From T1Sed10-7 sp041686695 (lineage in GTDB: Bacteria; Actinomycetota; Nitriliruptoria; Nitriliruptorales; Nitriliruptoraceae): 42,560 bases of DNA. A program made the translations under genes and the position numbers. The DNA lies in assembly GCA_041686695.1 (NCBI GenBank), contig JAWLDJ010000013.1, positions 1 to 42,560 on the forward strand, read 5' to 3'. The first letter of the stretch is position 1. The number at the start of each line of letters is the position of its first letter. Below are positions 26,896 to 34,070 of the stretch, piece by piece. Under the pieces are notes generated by a model. The model saw only the letters and a list, made by a program, of their open reading frames with translations, did no database searches and had not been told where the DNA came from.

Positions 26896-28362
26896 TCAGC
26901 GGCGTCCCGAACTCGCCGACCGGCGGGGCGGGGTCGGGGTCGGCTGGTCGGTCGCCGCCGGGCCACCGCCACGCCCACCGGTACGCACCCGGTTGACGAG
27001 CACCAGCACGCCCGCGAGTCCCGCTGCCGACACCGTCAGCACCAGCAGGCCGGTGAGGTCGTCGAGCAGGGTCTGGAACCAGATCATGGCCACACCCAGC
27101 ACCACCATCAGGGAGCCGCCGATCAGCTTCAGCGCCCGCCCGTGCCGTTCCTCGAGGCGGGTCACCTGCATCGTGGCGACGACGATGCCGAACAGGACCA
27201 GCTCCAGACCGACGTAGACCAGCAGGTACAGGCCCAGCAGGCCGGCGAACTCCGCATCGCGCCCGATGCCCAGGGTCTGCAGCGAACCGGTCCAGATCAC
27301 CGGGAAGCCCATGGTGCAGGGCAACTCGACCACCGCCACCCCGGCCGCCAGGACCACGGTGGTCAGCAGCACCGCCGGCAGCGGCCGCTCACCATCCCGG
27401 ATCTGGCGCCCACCCCGGTAGATGCGGGGTTTGTAGCGATCCGGGATGGTGAAGGAGAGCCCCTGTTTGTACGCGAAGTAGTCCTTGATGTTGACGGCCC
27501 CCACGAGCAGGGCGATGGCGCCCACCACCCACGCGATCGCCGTCACGCCCGAGAGCAGGTCGACGACGGTGAACACCCCGACGATGAAGGCGCCGTAGAT
27601 CGCGGCGGTGACGGCCAGGAACGTCGTGCCGACCACGATGATCCGCCTGCGGGTCGCACCGGCGTTGAGGACCATGGCCAGCAGGATGGCGAGCACCCAC
27701 AACGAGCACGGGTTGAACCCGTCCACCAAAGCGATCAGGACGGTGATGCCCAGGGCAGAACGCCCCTCCAGTCCCACCTCTCCGATCACCGGCAGCGACA
27801 AGCTCGTGTCGGTCGGCTCGCTGACCTGCCCGGCATCTGGGGCCGGGGGCTGGTCGTCTTCGATGTCGCTGCCGGCGCCGTCGGGGGCCGCCGCGACGAG
27901 GGTGGCGACCGCTCGGGTGAGGTCCCGGGCCACGTTCTCGTCGAAGCCGATCCAGACCCGATCGCCGAGGATCGCGGTGGGCACGCCCGAGGGGGTGTGC
28001 CCACGGGCGCGCAGCTCCGTCTCCCACCGCTCCCTCGCGGCCGGGTCATCCGACACCTCGTGACGAGCGACCTCCAGTGGTGGCGAGAAGGTCGCCTCGA
28101 GCTCGTCGAGGTAGCCCTCCATCTGCCGGCAGTAGGGACAGGTCGCGGAGCCGAAGAACAGCAACTCGATCCGGCCCTCATCGGTCAGCGCCGCCGCCAG
28201 GTCGTCGGGGACCGCAGGCTGGCTGGTCGAGCCCGCATCGTCGGCCGCCGTCGCCGCACCCGATCCGGGGACCGGCAGCACGACCATGGTCACTGCGACG
28301 GCGAGCAGCAGCAGCACACGCCACGGACGAGCCAGCCAGCCATGCTCGAGGACCCTGGGCAC
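26896..28362 (-). CDS. Thioredoxin-like domain fused to a DsbD/CcdA-like membrane domain
   Basis: A secreted/membrane thiol protein of 488 residues. A hydrophobic N-terminal segment (about 14-35) is followed by a thioredoxin/glutaredoxin-like domain with CPYC (C75, C78). A Pro/Asp/Glu linker leads to a membrane domain of six or more helices with two embedded cysteines, C219 in FNPCSLW and C349 in LPCTMGF, the pair expected in DsbD/CcdA electron transporters. It would pass electrons across the membrane to its own external thioredoxin domain. The order (thioredoxin first) is the reverse of typical DsbD. GAGG lies seven bases before GTG 28362; an ATG at 28404 would add 14 residues. Confidence 0.87.
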   Translation of the reverse strand: MPRVLEHGWLARPWRVLLLLAVAVTMVVLPVPGSGAATAADDAGSTSQPAVPDDLAAALTDEGRIELLFFGSATCPYCRQMEGYLDELEATFSPPLEVARHEVSDDPAARERWETELRARGHTPSGVPTAILGDRVWIGFDENVARDLTRAVATLVAAAPDGAGSDIEDDQPPAPDAGQVSEPTDTSLSLPVIGEVGLEGRSALGITVLIALVDGFNPCSLWVLAILLAMVLNAGATRRRIIVVGTTFLAVTAAIYGAFIVGVFTVVDLLSGVTAIAWVVGAIALLVGAVNIKDYFAYKQGLSFTIPDRYKPRIYRGGRQIRDGERPLPAVLLTTVVLAAGVAVVELPCTMGFPVIWTGSLQTLGIGRDAEFAGLLGLYLLVYVGLELVLFGIVVATMQVTRLEERHGRALKLIGGSLMVVLGVAMIWFQTLLDDLTGLLVLTVSAAGLAGVLVLVNRVRTGGRGGGPAATDQPTPTPPRRSASSGRR

Positions 28363-28495
28363 CCACACACCTCGCCGCCACACGTGTCCGGACCCTGACA
28401 GCATCGCCGCGGGCAGCGGCCCTCATCGGGGGCGACGGACCTGTCCTGGCCGGGTCACTCTCCCCTGCCCGGTCGGTCGTGGCGCAGGCGGCGGT

Positions 28496-28936
28496 TCAGT
28501 AGCTGCCGGCCACGTATGCCCGCAGGTGATCCGCGGTCTCGGCGAGCGCGTCCAACCGGGAGCGCACGACGTCACCCACGGAGACGATGCCGACCAAGCG
28601 TCCCTGATCGAGAACCGGGATGTGACGGTGGCGCCCCTGGGTCATCAGCGCCGCGACGTCGTCGACCCTGGCCGCACCGGTGCAGGTGGGGGTATCGGTG
28701 CTCATGATCTCCGCGACCGGGGTCTGGAGCACGTCGCTGCCGTGGGCCGCGAGCGCGTGCACGACGTCGCGCTCCGAGACCAGCCCGACGACGCTGTCGG
28801 CGTCGTCCACCAGGACCACGGCTCCGATCCCGCGCGAGCGCAGCAGCGCGGCGGCCTCGGCCACCACCGCACAGGATCCGAGCGTGACCACGGTGGTGCC
28901 CTTGTCGGTGAGGATGTCGCCGATCGTGCCGCTCAT
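28496..28936 (-). CDS. Two-CBS-domain protein
   Basis: A 146-residue protein made of a CBS pair: first motif GIGAVVLVDDADSVVGLVSE then RDVVHAL, second motif HIPVLDQGRLVGIVSVGDVV. Such proteins bind adenosine nucleotides (AMP, ATP, SAM) and act as energy sensors in the cytosol; which ligand is not visible. GGAGG is four bases before the ATG. The universal stress gene upstream in the same direction suggests a stress or energy-related transcript. Confidence 0.9.
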   Translation of the reverse strand: MSGTIGDILTDKGTTVVTLGSCAVVAEAAALLRSRGIGAVVLVDDADSVVGLVSERDVVHALAAHGSDVLQTPVAEIMSTDTPTCTGAARVDDVAALMTQGRHRHIPVLDQGRLVGIVSVGDVVRSRLDALAETADHLRAYVAGSY

Positions 28937-29038
28937 GGGGCCTCCTGCGCGTCGTGCCCCATCCTGTCACGTGTCGGGCACACGGTCCAGACCGGATCGC
29001 CCGGGCGCACGAGAGGTCAGCGCCTCACTGCCCCGCTC

Positions 29039-29068
29039 TCACTGCTCCTCGTGTCACTGCTCCTCGTG
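29039..29068 (-). repeat. 15-bp duplication spanning the stop of the UspA gene
   Basis: On the minus strand CACGAGGAGCAGTGA occurs twice in a row: once as the last codons HEEQ plus stop, and again just after it. It is a perfect slippage duplication; only the first copy is translated. Confidence 0.85.
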
Positions 29069-29623
29069 TCGGACGACCACGACCGGGCAGGACGCGTGGT
29101 GGACGCACTGCTGGGACACCGAACCGAGCAACAACCCGCGGAAGCCGCCGAGCCCACGGGAGCCGACCACCAGCAGCCCGGCATCCTGGGAGCGCTCGAT
29201 CAGGATCTGGGCCGGGCGTGCGCCGGCGATCACCTCCTCGGTCACCACCGGCTCGCTCTCCTCGGTCACCACCGGCTCGCTCTCCTCGGTCACCCCCGGC
29301 TCAGCCTGCACGGTCGAGCGCACCGCGGTGAGCACATCGTGCAGCATCCGCTCGGCACGCTCCTGAGCGAGGTGGTGGCGCTCCTCACGCCAGCGCGCCT
29401 CGGCCTCGCTCAAGCGTGCGGCCGTGGGGCCGTCGGGGGCGTAGGCGTAGGAGGCGGCGTAGGGGGTGTGGGGCGCCTCGGTCTCGTAGGTCGTGACGAG
29501 GTGGAGCGCATCGCCGGTGCGCACCGCCTGACGGTAGGCCCAGGTCAGCGCGTCGAAGGCGGCAGACGAACCGTCCACCCCGACCACGATGCTGCCGGCC
29601 CCCGGCTGCCGTCCATGTGTCAT
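29054..29623 (-). CDS. Universal stress protein (UspA family) with internal acidic repeat
   Basis: A 189-residue single-domain Usp. The N-terminal strand IVVGVDGSS starts the fold, and the ATP-binding loop GSRGLGGFRGLLLGSVS with CPVVVV at the end fits the ATP-binding Usp class. Between the helical part and the last strands there is an inserted acidic repeat, two and a half copies of VTEESEPV, encoded by a 24-base repeat (29234-29302). Usps help survival under starvation or stress. GGAAGG lies seven bases before the chosen ATG; an earlier ATG at 29662 has no ribosome site. TAGGTT at 29691 may be its -10. Confidence 0.9.
   Translation of the reverse strand: MTHGRQPGAGSIVVGVDGSSAAFDALTWAYRQAVRTGDALHLVTTYETEAPHTPYAASYAYAPDGPTAARLSEAEARWREERHHLAQERAERMLHDVLTAVRSTVQAEPGVTEESEPVVTEESEPVVTEEVIAGARPAQILIERSQDAGLLVVGSRGLGGFRGLLLGSVSQQCVHHASCPVVVVRHEEQ
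29234..29302 (-). repeat. 24-bp tandem repeat within the UspA gene
   Basis: Two exact 24-base units (29234-29257, 29258-29281) and a partial third with one change. In frame on the minus strand they encode VTEESEPV-type units, an acidic linker. Confidence 0.85.
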
Positions 29624-29690
29624 CGTGCTGCCTTCCCTCGTCATCGCCCCGTGAGGTGCCACCTGTGCCGTGCCACCAACCGTGGCGTTG

Positions 29691-29696
29691 AACCTA
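29691..29696 (-). promoter_or_regulatory. Candidate -10 for the UspA gene
   Basis: TAGGTT on the minus strand, 67 bases before the ATG. The plus strand reads TAGCGT at 29695-29700, but no plus-strand gene follows, so only the minus reading is likely to matter. Confidence 0.35.
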
Positions 29697-29845
29697 GCGT
29701 TCCATCTCGACCCGACCCCTGCCTACGGACGGTGGTCCCCGACCCGCTGGTCGACCGACCTACCACCGCGGTCGTGCACGCGAGCGGTCGGTGGGCGCAG
29801 TCGGTGCCGCCGCGTTCGGCCGGGCGTGCCACGGTGGCGGTGCGC

Positions 29846-30679
29846 TCACCACCTCGCGAGGAAGCGCCGGACCATCGCGAGGTAGGCGAGCGGGTCCTCG
29901 TGGCGCGGGGCATGCCCCGTGCCCGGCAGCCGCTCCACCTCGGCGTGCGCGATGCCCGCCTGCAGGGCCGCGGCCGCGGCCGGGGTGAGGGCACCGCCGC
30001 GCTCGGTGTCACCGTGCAGGACGAGGACCGGACAGGTGACCGATGGCAACAGGCGGGGCCAGTCGAGCGCGCCGTTGGAGCGGTGCTGGTCCTCCAGCGC
30101 CAACGGCACGTAGGGGCTGAGCCGCTGTGTCGACGCCGCCCATCGCTGCACCGTCGCCTCCGACCAACCTGGTGCGGCCTCGCGCTGGATGGCCACGAGC
30201 TCCTCGTGCGTGCGCCGCTTCAGCGCCAGGATGGTGCGGCGCAGCGACGCGGTACGTGCCAGGTCCGCCGCGCTCGGTGGGGACGGACGGCGCCACCACG
30301 GCGGCGGATCCTCCAGCACGATCCCACCCGGCAACCCCGGGTGGAGGGCCGCCAGGGCCAGTGCGGTGACCGCCCCCATCGAGTGCCCGAGCAGGGCCGG
30401 TCGACGCAGCCCGAGCACGTCGAGCACCCCGACCACGTCGCCGACGTGCTCGGACGTGCCGTAGCCGCTCGGGGGCGCAGCCGAGCGCCCGTGCCCGCGG
30501 GCATCCAGGAGCACCACATCGTGGTCGCGAGCCAGGTCGTCAGCGATCTCCGACCAGCACGGCCCGTCGTCCCCGATGCCGTGGAGCGCCACCAGCGCCG
30601 GCGCCGCCGACGGGCCGGCACGGGCCACGTGCAGACCGAGCCCACCGACCCGCAGCACCCGTCGCCGCCAGGTCACCAC
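29846..30679 (-). CDS. Alpha/beta-hydrolase fold protein
   Basis: A 277-residue soluble alpha/beta hydrolase. ALHGIGDDG (31-39) supplies the oxyanion hole, LLDARGHGRS follows, and the nucleophile elbow is GHSMG with S100. LVLHGDTERGG probably holds the catalytic Asp, and GTGHAPRHEDP near the end the catalytic His. The Pro/Trp-rich cap region EDPPPWWRRPSPPS is distinctive. It would cleave an ester, amide or epoxide; the substrate is unknown. GGAAGG lies eight bases before the first of two adjacent GTG codons; either could be the start. Confidence 0.88.
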   Translation of the reverse strand: MVTWRRRVLRVGGLGLHVARAGPSAAPALVALHGIGDDGPCWSEIADDLARDHDVVLLDARGHGRSAAPPSGYGTSEHVGDVVGVLDVLGLRRPALLGHSMGAVTALALAALHPGLPGGIVLEDPPPWWRRPSPPSAADLARTASLRRTILALKRRTHEELVAIQREAAPGWSEATVQRWAASTQRLSPYVPLALEDQHRSNGALDWPRLLPSVTCPVLVLHGDTERGGALTPAAAAALQAGIAHAEVERLPGTGHAPRHEDPLAYLAMVRRFLARW

Positions 30680-30746
30680 GGTCGGTTCCTTCCCGGCGCC
30701 GCGCAGCCGCAGGATCCGAGGTCCCATCGGTCGCGACGCGGGATGG

Positions 30747-30752
30747 ACGCTA
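30747..30752 (-). promoter_or_regulatory. Candidate -10 (TAGCGT) for the 29846 hydrolase
   Basis: TAGCGT on the minus strand, 67 bases before the start codon. The -35 is weak. Confidence 0.45.
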
Positions 30753-30833
30753 GGCGAGCGGCCCGGCCGCGAGGTGGACGGGAGGCCAGCGGGCGTGCCA
30801 CGATGAGGCCCGCCGACGAGCGGCCCCGCCGCG

Positions 30834-31802
30834 ATGCCCGCAGCCCCGGAACCCGACGACGCCATCGGCTGCCTGCTCGGTCTCGCGCTCGGCGACGCCC
30901 TGGGCGCCCCGTTCGAGGGCCGCGCACGGGTCGACCCCAGCGAGGTCGACCGGCTCGTGGCCGGGGTCGGCGACCTGCGCTGGACCGACGACACCCACAT
31001 GGCGCTGACGCTGGCCAGGGCGCTGGCCGCACACGGGCTCACGATCGACACCGAGCAGCTCGGCGATCGCTTCGCCGCGGCCTACCAGCGTGAGCCGTGG
31101 CGCGGCTACGGCAGCGGGCCGCCCCAGGTGTTCGCCCTCGCGGCCCGGGGATGCTCCTACCCCGAGGCAGCCGCGCGACTGTTCGGTGGCGGCGGCTCGT
31201 TCGGCAACGGCGGCGCGATGCGCTGCGCTCCCGTGGCCATCGCCGGGTTCCCCGACACCGTCGCCATCGGGGAACTGGCCGCCGAGCAGGCCAGGGTGAC
31301 CCACAGCCACCCCGAAGGCCTGGACGGCGCGGTGCTGCTGGCGACCGTCGTCGGCCTCGCGCTGGCGACCCCCGCAGACCAGCCGCTCCAGCTGACGGCC
31401 GCGGAGCTCGACGTGACGAACCTCCGCTCACCGGCGCTGCAGGCCGCCTGGCGTCGGCTGCTGGCCGCCGCTGGGCACCCCGACGGCGGTCCACCATCGC
31501 CCGCCGATGAGCTGCTCGCCCTGGCCGAGGGGTTCGGGACCTCGGTGCCCGCCCGGGAGTCGGTCCCCGCCGCGGTGGCCATCGCCCTCGGTGGCGGCGA
31601 CGGTGTCGTCGAGGTCATCCGTGCGGCCATCAGCCTGGGCGGTGACACCGACACGGTCGCCGCGATGGCCGGGGCGATCACCGGCGCCCACCTCGGGGCG
31701 GCGGCCATCCCCTCGCAGCTGCTGGCGCGGCTCGAGGCCCGAGAGCGGATCACCGGGTCGGCGCTCGCACTGGTCGAGGCGGTCCGCTCACGGCGGGGCT
31801 GA
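30834..31802 (+). CDS. ADP-ribosylglycohydrolase (DraG family)
   Basis: A 322-residue enzyme of the DraG/ARH family, which removes ADP-ribose from proteins, nucleic acids or small molecules using two magnesium ions. GCLLGLALGDALG opens the fold; TDDT (51-54) and GGDTDT (269-274) provide the metal ligands, and GNGGAMR the ADP-ribose contact. Full length for the family. The modified target is not visible and no ADP-ribosyltransferase is nearby. The ATG has no good ribosome site; no better in-frame start lies close by. Divergent from the hydrolase at 29846. Confidence 0.92.
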   Translation: MPAAPEPDDAIGCLLGLALGDALGAPFEGRARVDPSEVDRLVAGVGDLRWTDDTHMALTLARALAAHGLTIDTEQLGDRFAAAYQREPWRGYGSGPPQVFALAARGCSYPEAAARLFGGGGSFGNGGAMRCAPVAIAGFPDTVAIGELAAEQARVTHSHPEGLDGAVLLATVVGLALATPADQPLQLTAAELDVTNLRSPALQAAWRRLLAAAGHPDGGPPSPADELLALAEGFGTSVPARESVPAAVAIALGGGDGVVEVIRAAISLGGDTDTVAAMAGAITGAHLGAAAIPSQLLARLEARERITGSALALVEAVRSRRG

Positions 31803-32055
31803 CCGTCACGGCCAGCAGCGGCGTCCTCCGGGTGCACGTCGACGACGGACCGGGCACCCCCTCATCGCGGAGGGACGTCGCGCCGAGGTGGCTGGCAGCA
31901 CGGGAGCTGCTCGGCACCGAGCGGGTGCTGGAGATCGGTCCCGGGTCCCACCTACCCGCGCGACCTCCGGCGACCACAGTGCGGTGTCGATCGGCCCCGT
32001 TGCACGACGAAGGCCGGTGCGTGGTGCGCACCGGCCTCCCCTCGATCAGGACCAC
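31803..32055 (+). other. Gap with a short coding-like remnant
   Basis: From about 31818 to 31960 the plus strand has high G/C at third positions and would read LAARELLGTERVLEIGPGSH, resembling motif I of SAM-dependent methyltransferases (VLEIGPG), but no full domain follows and the frame then runs through a terminator and antisense to the lipoprotein gene. It may be a decayed gene end or chance. Otherwise the gap holds only the hairpin at 32011. Confidence 0.3.
32011..32037 (-). terminator. Strong hairpin terminator of the lipoprotein gene
   Basis: Eleven-base perfect arms AGGCCGGTGCG / CGCACCGGCCT with a five-base loop, 19 bases past the lipoprotein stop. On the minus strand it is followed by TCGTCGTG, a slightly T-rich tail. 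Confidence 0.7.
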
Positions 32056-32247
32056 TCAGCCTTCGGTGTCCTCATCCCCGTCGAGTTCTTCCTCGACCTC
32101 TTCCTCGACCTCTTCCCCGGCGTCTTCGACCTCCTCGCCGGCGTCGTCGATGGTGTCCTCGACGGTGTCGTCCTCGGTGGTGCAACCACCGAGGACCAGG
32201 GCAGCGGCTGCGAAGGCGGCAGCGACGGAACGCAGTTGACGTGTCAT
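32056..32247 (-). CDS. Small acidic lipoprotein
   Basis: A 63-residue protein with a complete lipoprotein signal: basic MTRQLR, a hydrophobic stretch of about 14 residues and the lipobox LGGC (Cys 22). The mature part is about 40 residues, nearly all Asp, Glu, Thr, Val and Gly, with repeated AGEEVE units. It would be anchored on the outer face of the membrane. Function unknown; an acidic metal-binding or cell-wall spacer role is a guess. Its ATG overlaps the stop of a possible 27-codon upstream frame. A strong terminator follows and a good -10 lies at 32353. Confidence 0.8.
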   Translation of the reverse strand: MTRQLRSVAAAFAAAALVLGGCTTEDDTVEDTIDDAGEEVEDAGEEVEEEVEEELDGDEDTEG

Positions 32248-32327
32248 GATGTCCAGACCTTTGAAGTGGGATGAACGCGCCGGTGCGGCGTGCGCTCACG
32301 AGGGTTCGGGACGGCTCGGTCGATCAT
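32244..32327 (-). CDS. Possible 27-residue upstream peptide coupled to the lipoprotein
   Basis: An ATG at 32327, just downstream of the proposed promoter, opens a 27-codon frame whose TGA overlaps the lipoprotein ATG (ATGA). GGGG lies seven bases before it. The peptide is Arg/Pro-rich (ERTPHRRVHP). The overlap suggests translational coupling or attenuation, but it may be accidental. Confidence 0.3.
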   Translation of the reverse strand: MIDRAVPNPRERTPHRRVHPTSKVWTS

Positions 32328-32352
32328 CCTCGGACCCCATCGCACTAGCAGA

Positions 32353-32358
32353 ATAGTA
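32353..32358 (-). promoter_or_regulatory. -10 element (TACTAT) for the lipoprotein transcript
   Basis: TACTAT is a near-ideal -10 inside an unusually A/T-rich patch for this DNA. GTTTCG lies 17 bases upstream as a possible -35. Confidence 0.55.
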
Positions 32359-32731
32359 CGGGCTCGCCGTAGGGGCGAAACCCGACGTCGGTGTCCGAAG
32401 TGCCGTGCCTGCTCCCGCTCGCTCGCACGACCCGGGCGGGGTTGACCCACCCCGTCACCGACGGCGTCGACGTACTGCCCAGTGCCAGCAGGTCCCAGTG
32501 CGCGCGCCGCAGGGCGCTCGCGCGCAGCGCCACAGCCGGTCACTCGCTCGTCCCGGCGGTCCGCTCCGCGCCCCCGGGGGAGCATCATGACCTCCGGCCC
32601 TGGCCGTGCCCGCACGCCACGGCAACCTGGGGTCCGACGGAGGCCTCTCGCACGTGCGCCACGCGGCAAGCGACCCCGGTCGCCGACGACGTGTGCGCCT
32701 GCGAGCGAGCCCCGAGCTCGCGACCGCCGAA

Positions 32732-32743
32732 ATGTCCGGACAT
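32732..32743. promoter_or_regulatory. Perfect 12-bp palindrome in the SCO1 operon promoter
   Basis: ATGTCCGGACAT, fully symmetric, covers the -35 position relative to the TACCAT at 32758. It is the best operator candidate for the copper operon. The regulator is unknown. Confidence 0.6.
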
Positions 32744-32757
32744 AAGGGGCGGCGAGG

Positions 32758-32763
32758 TACCAT
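32758..32763 (+). promoter_or_regulatory. Candidate -10 for the SCO1 copper operon
   Basis: TACCAT fits TAnnnT, 29 bases before the GTG at 32792. A recognisable -35 is replaced by the palindrome, which suggests regulation. Confidence 0.5.
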
Positions 32764-32791
32764 CGACCCACCTCGCCCGGAGATCGTTGCC

Positions 32792-33427
32792 GTGCCGATC
32801 CGACCGAACCGGTGGGTGCTCGCCATCGCCGGCACCGCCTCGCTCGCTGCCGCCGCGATCCTGTTCCTGCCGGCCGACGAGGCGCTGCCCGGCATCGTGC
32901 GCGACCCCGCGCCGAACGTCCAGGGCCTGTCCTTCGACGACGTCTGGGAGCGCGACAGCCCGGCCCGTGCTGATCTGGTCCCCGCCGACGGCGAGGTGAC
33001 GGCGGCCTACTTCGGTTACCTCTCCTGCCCCGACATGTGCCCACTGACGATGGGTGACCTCCGCCGTGCTCGGCAGTTGCTGGGCGAGGAGTTGGCGGCC
33101 AGAACGACCGTTGCCTTCGTCACGCTCGACCCGGCCAGGGACGGCCCCGAGGAACTGCAGCGCTACCTCGGCCTGTTCTTCGACGACGGGGTACGTGCGC
33201 TCACGGCCCCGGACCCGGTGTCCCTGGACGAGGCCACCGAGCGGCTGGGCGTGCGTTACGAGGTGGCGGAGCCGCCCGACGGCGAGGCGGACTACGAGGT
33301 GACGCACTCCGCCATCACCTACGTGATCGACGACCGCGGCGAGGTGGTGCGTGAGCTGCCCTTCGGCACCACCGCAGAGGAGTACGCCGTGGTCCTGCGT
33401 GCTGTGCTGCAGGACACCACCAACTGA
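32792..33427 (+). CDS. SCO1/SenC copper chaperone
   Basis: A 211-residue thioredoxin-fold protein anchored by one N-terminal helix (about 8-26) with its domain outside the membrane. The copper site is C79, C83 (CPDMCP) and H172 (VTHSAI), complete for SCO proteins, which deliver copper to the CuA centre of cytochrome c oxidase and may keep its cysteines reduced. The start is a GTG with GGAG nine bases upstream. It is first in an operon with PCuAC, a CopD/FixH-like protein and a cupredoxin, which supports a CuA-assembly role. Confidence 0.93.
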   Translation: MPIRPNRWVLAIAGTASLAAAAILFLPADEALPGIVRDPAPNVQGLSFDDVWERDSPARADLVPADGEVTAAYFGYLSCPDMCPLTMGDLRRARQLLGEELAARTTVAFVTLDPARDGPEELQRYLGLFFDDGVRALTAPDPVSLDEATERLGVRYEVAEPPDGEADYEVTHSAITYVIDDRGEVVRELPFGTTAEEYAVVLRAVLQDTTN

Positions 33428-33472
33428 TCCCGCGGCCGTCGTGTCGACGGTCGCTCGCCCGAAGGAGCTCCC

Positions 33473-34066
33473 ATGCCCCGCCTGCTCTCCCTGCGCTCGA
33501 GTCTGGTCGTCGTCGTCCTGATGGTCACCGCTGCCGTGCTGGCCGCCTGCGACGGCTCTGGAGGCGAGCTCGAGGTACGCGACGCCCGCAGCCGCATGTC
33601 CCCGATGCTGACCGGGGTCGGCGCCGTCTACCTCGACATCAGCAACGACACCGAGGAGGGCGAGCAGCTGCTCGGGGCCTCGGTGGCGCCCTCGGTGGCA
33701 GCGCGGGTCGAACTGCACGAGACCTTCGATGCCGACGCCGGCCATGGCGGGATGGATGATGACGGCATGGCCGACGAGGACATGGCCGACGAGGACATGG
33801 CCGACGAGGACATGGCCGACTCGGGCGAGATGGACGGGGCGACCACCGAGCCGACCCCCGAAGGCTTCGCCATGATGGGCATGCGGGAGATCGACGCGCT
33901 GGACGTCCCTGCGGGAGAGATGGTGTCGCTGGAGCCGGGGGGCTACCACCTGATGCTGCTGGAGCTCGCTGACGACCTGCTGCCCGGCGAGAGTTTCGAC
34001 CTCACGCTGGAGTTCGCGGACGCGGGCGAGATGACGGTCACGGTCGAGGTGCGGGAGGACGTGTGA
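33473..34066 (+). CDS. PCuAC-type periplasmic copper chaperone, lipoprotein, with Met/Asp-rich insertion
   Basis: A 197-residue copper(I) carrier. The signal ends in the lipobox VLAAC (C26), so it is lipid-anchored outside the membrane. The family pattern is H-x10-M-x21-H-x-M; here M137, H159 and M161 keep the x21 and x1 spacing, while the first ligand H82 is separated from M137 by 54 residues instead of ten. The extra segment (about 91-122) is Met/Asp/His-rich, with MADED repeats from a 15-base repeat, and could bind more copper. It would load copper into SCO1 or CuA. PolyGAGCTC-like AAGGAGC precedes the ATG. Confidence 0.9.
   Translation: MPRLLSLRSSLVVVVLMVTAAVLAACDGSGGELEVRDARSRMSPMLTGVGAVYLDISNDTEEGEQLLGASVAPSVAARVELHETFDADAGHGGMDDDGMADEDMADEDMADEDMADSGEMDGATTEPTPEGFAMMGMREIDALDVPAGEMVSLEPGGYHLMLLELADDLLPGESFDLTLEFADAGEMTVTVEVREDV
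33767..33820 (+). repeat. 15-bp tandem repeat in the PCuAC gene
   Basis: ATGGCCGACGAGGAC three times, then ATGGCCGAC. It encodes MADED units and stays in frame. Confidence 0.9.
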
Positions 34067-34070
34067 GCCG

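Larger units (their letters stand above)
32248..32791. other. Long divergent gap between lipoprotein and SCO1
   Basis: About 540 bases. The left part holds the lipoprotein leader and its promoter. The right end holds the palindrome and -10 of the SCO1 operon. The middle (about 32385-32725) has no gene I accept: a frame at 32587-32745 has a ribosome-like GGGGGAG but random third positions and an Arg-rich product. TTGACC at about 32441 has no matching -10. Confidence 0.5.

Noticed and set aside
28286..31093. 935-codon plus-strand frame
   Set aside because: Antisense to four recognised genes; it has no start signal or domain.
32587..32745. 53-codon frame with a good ribosome-like site before SCO1
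   Set aside because: Third positions are random, the product is Arg/Pro-rich, and the stop falls inside the promoter palindrome.
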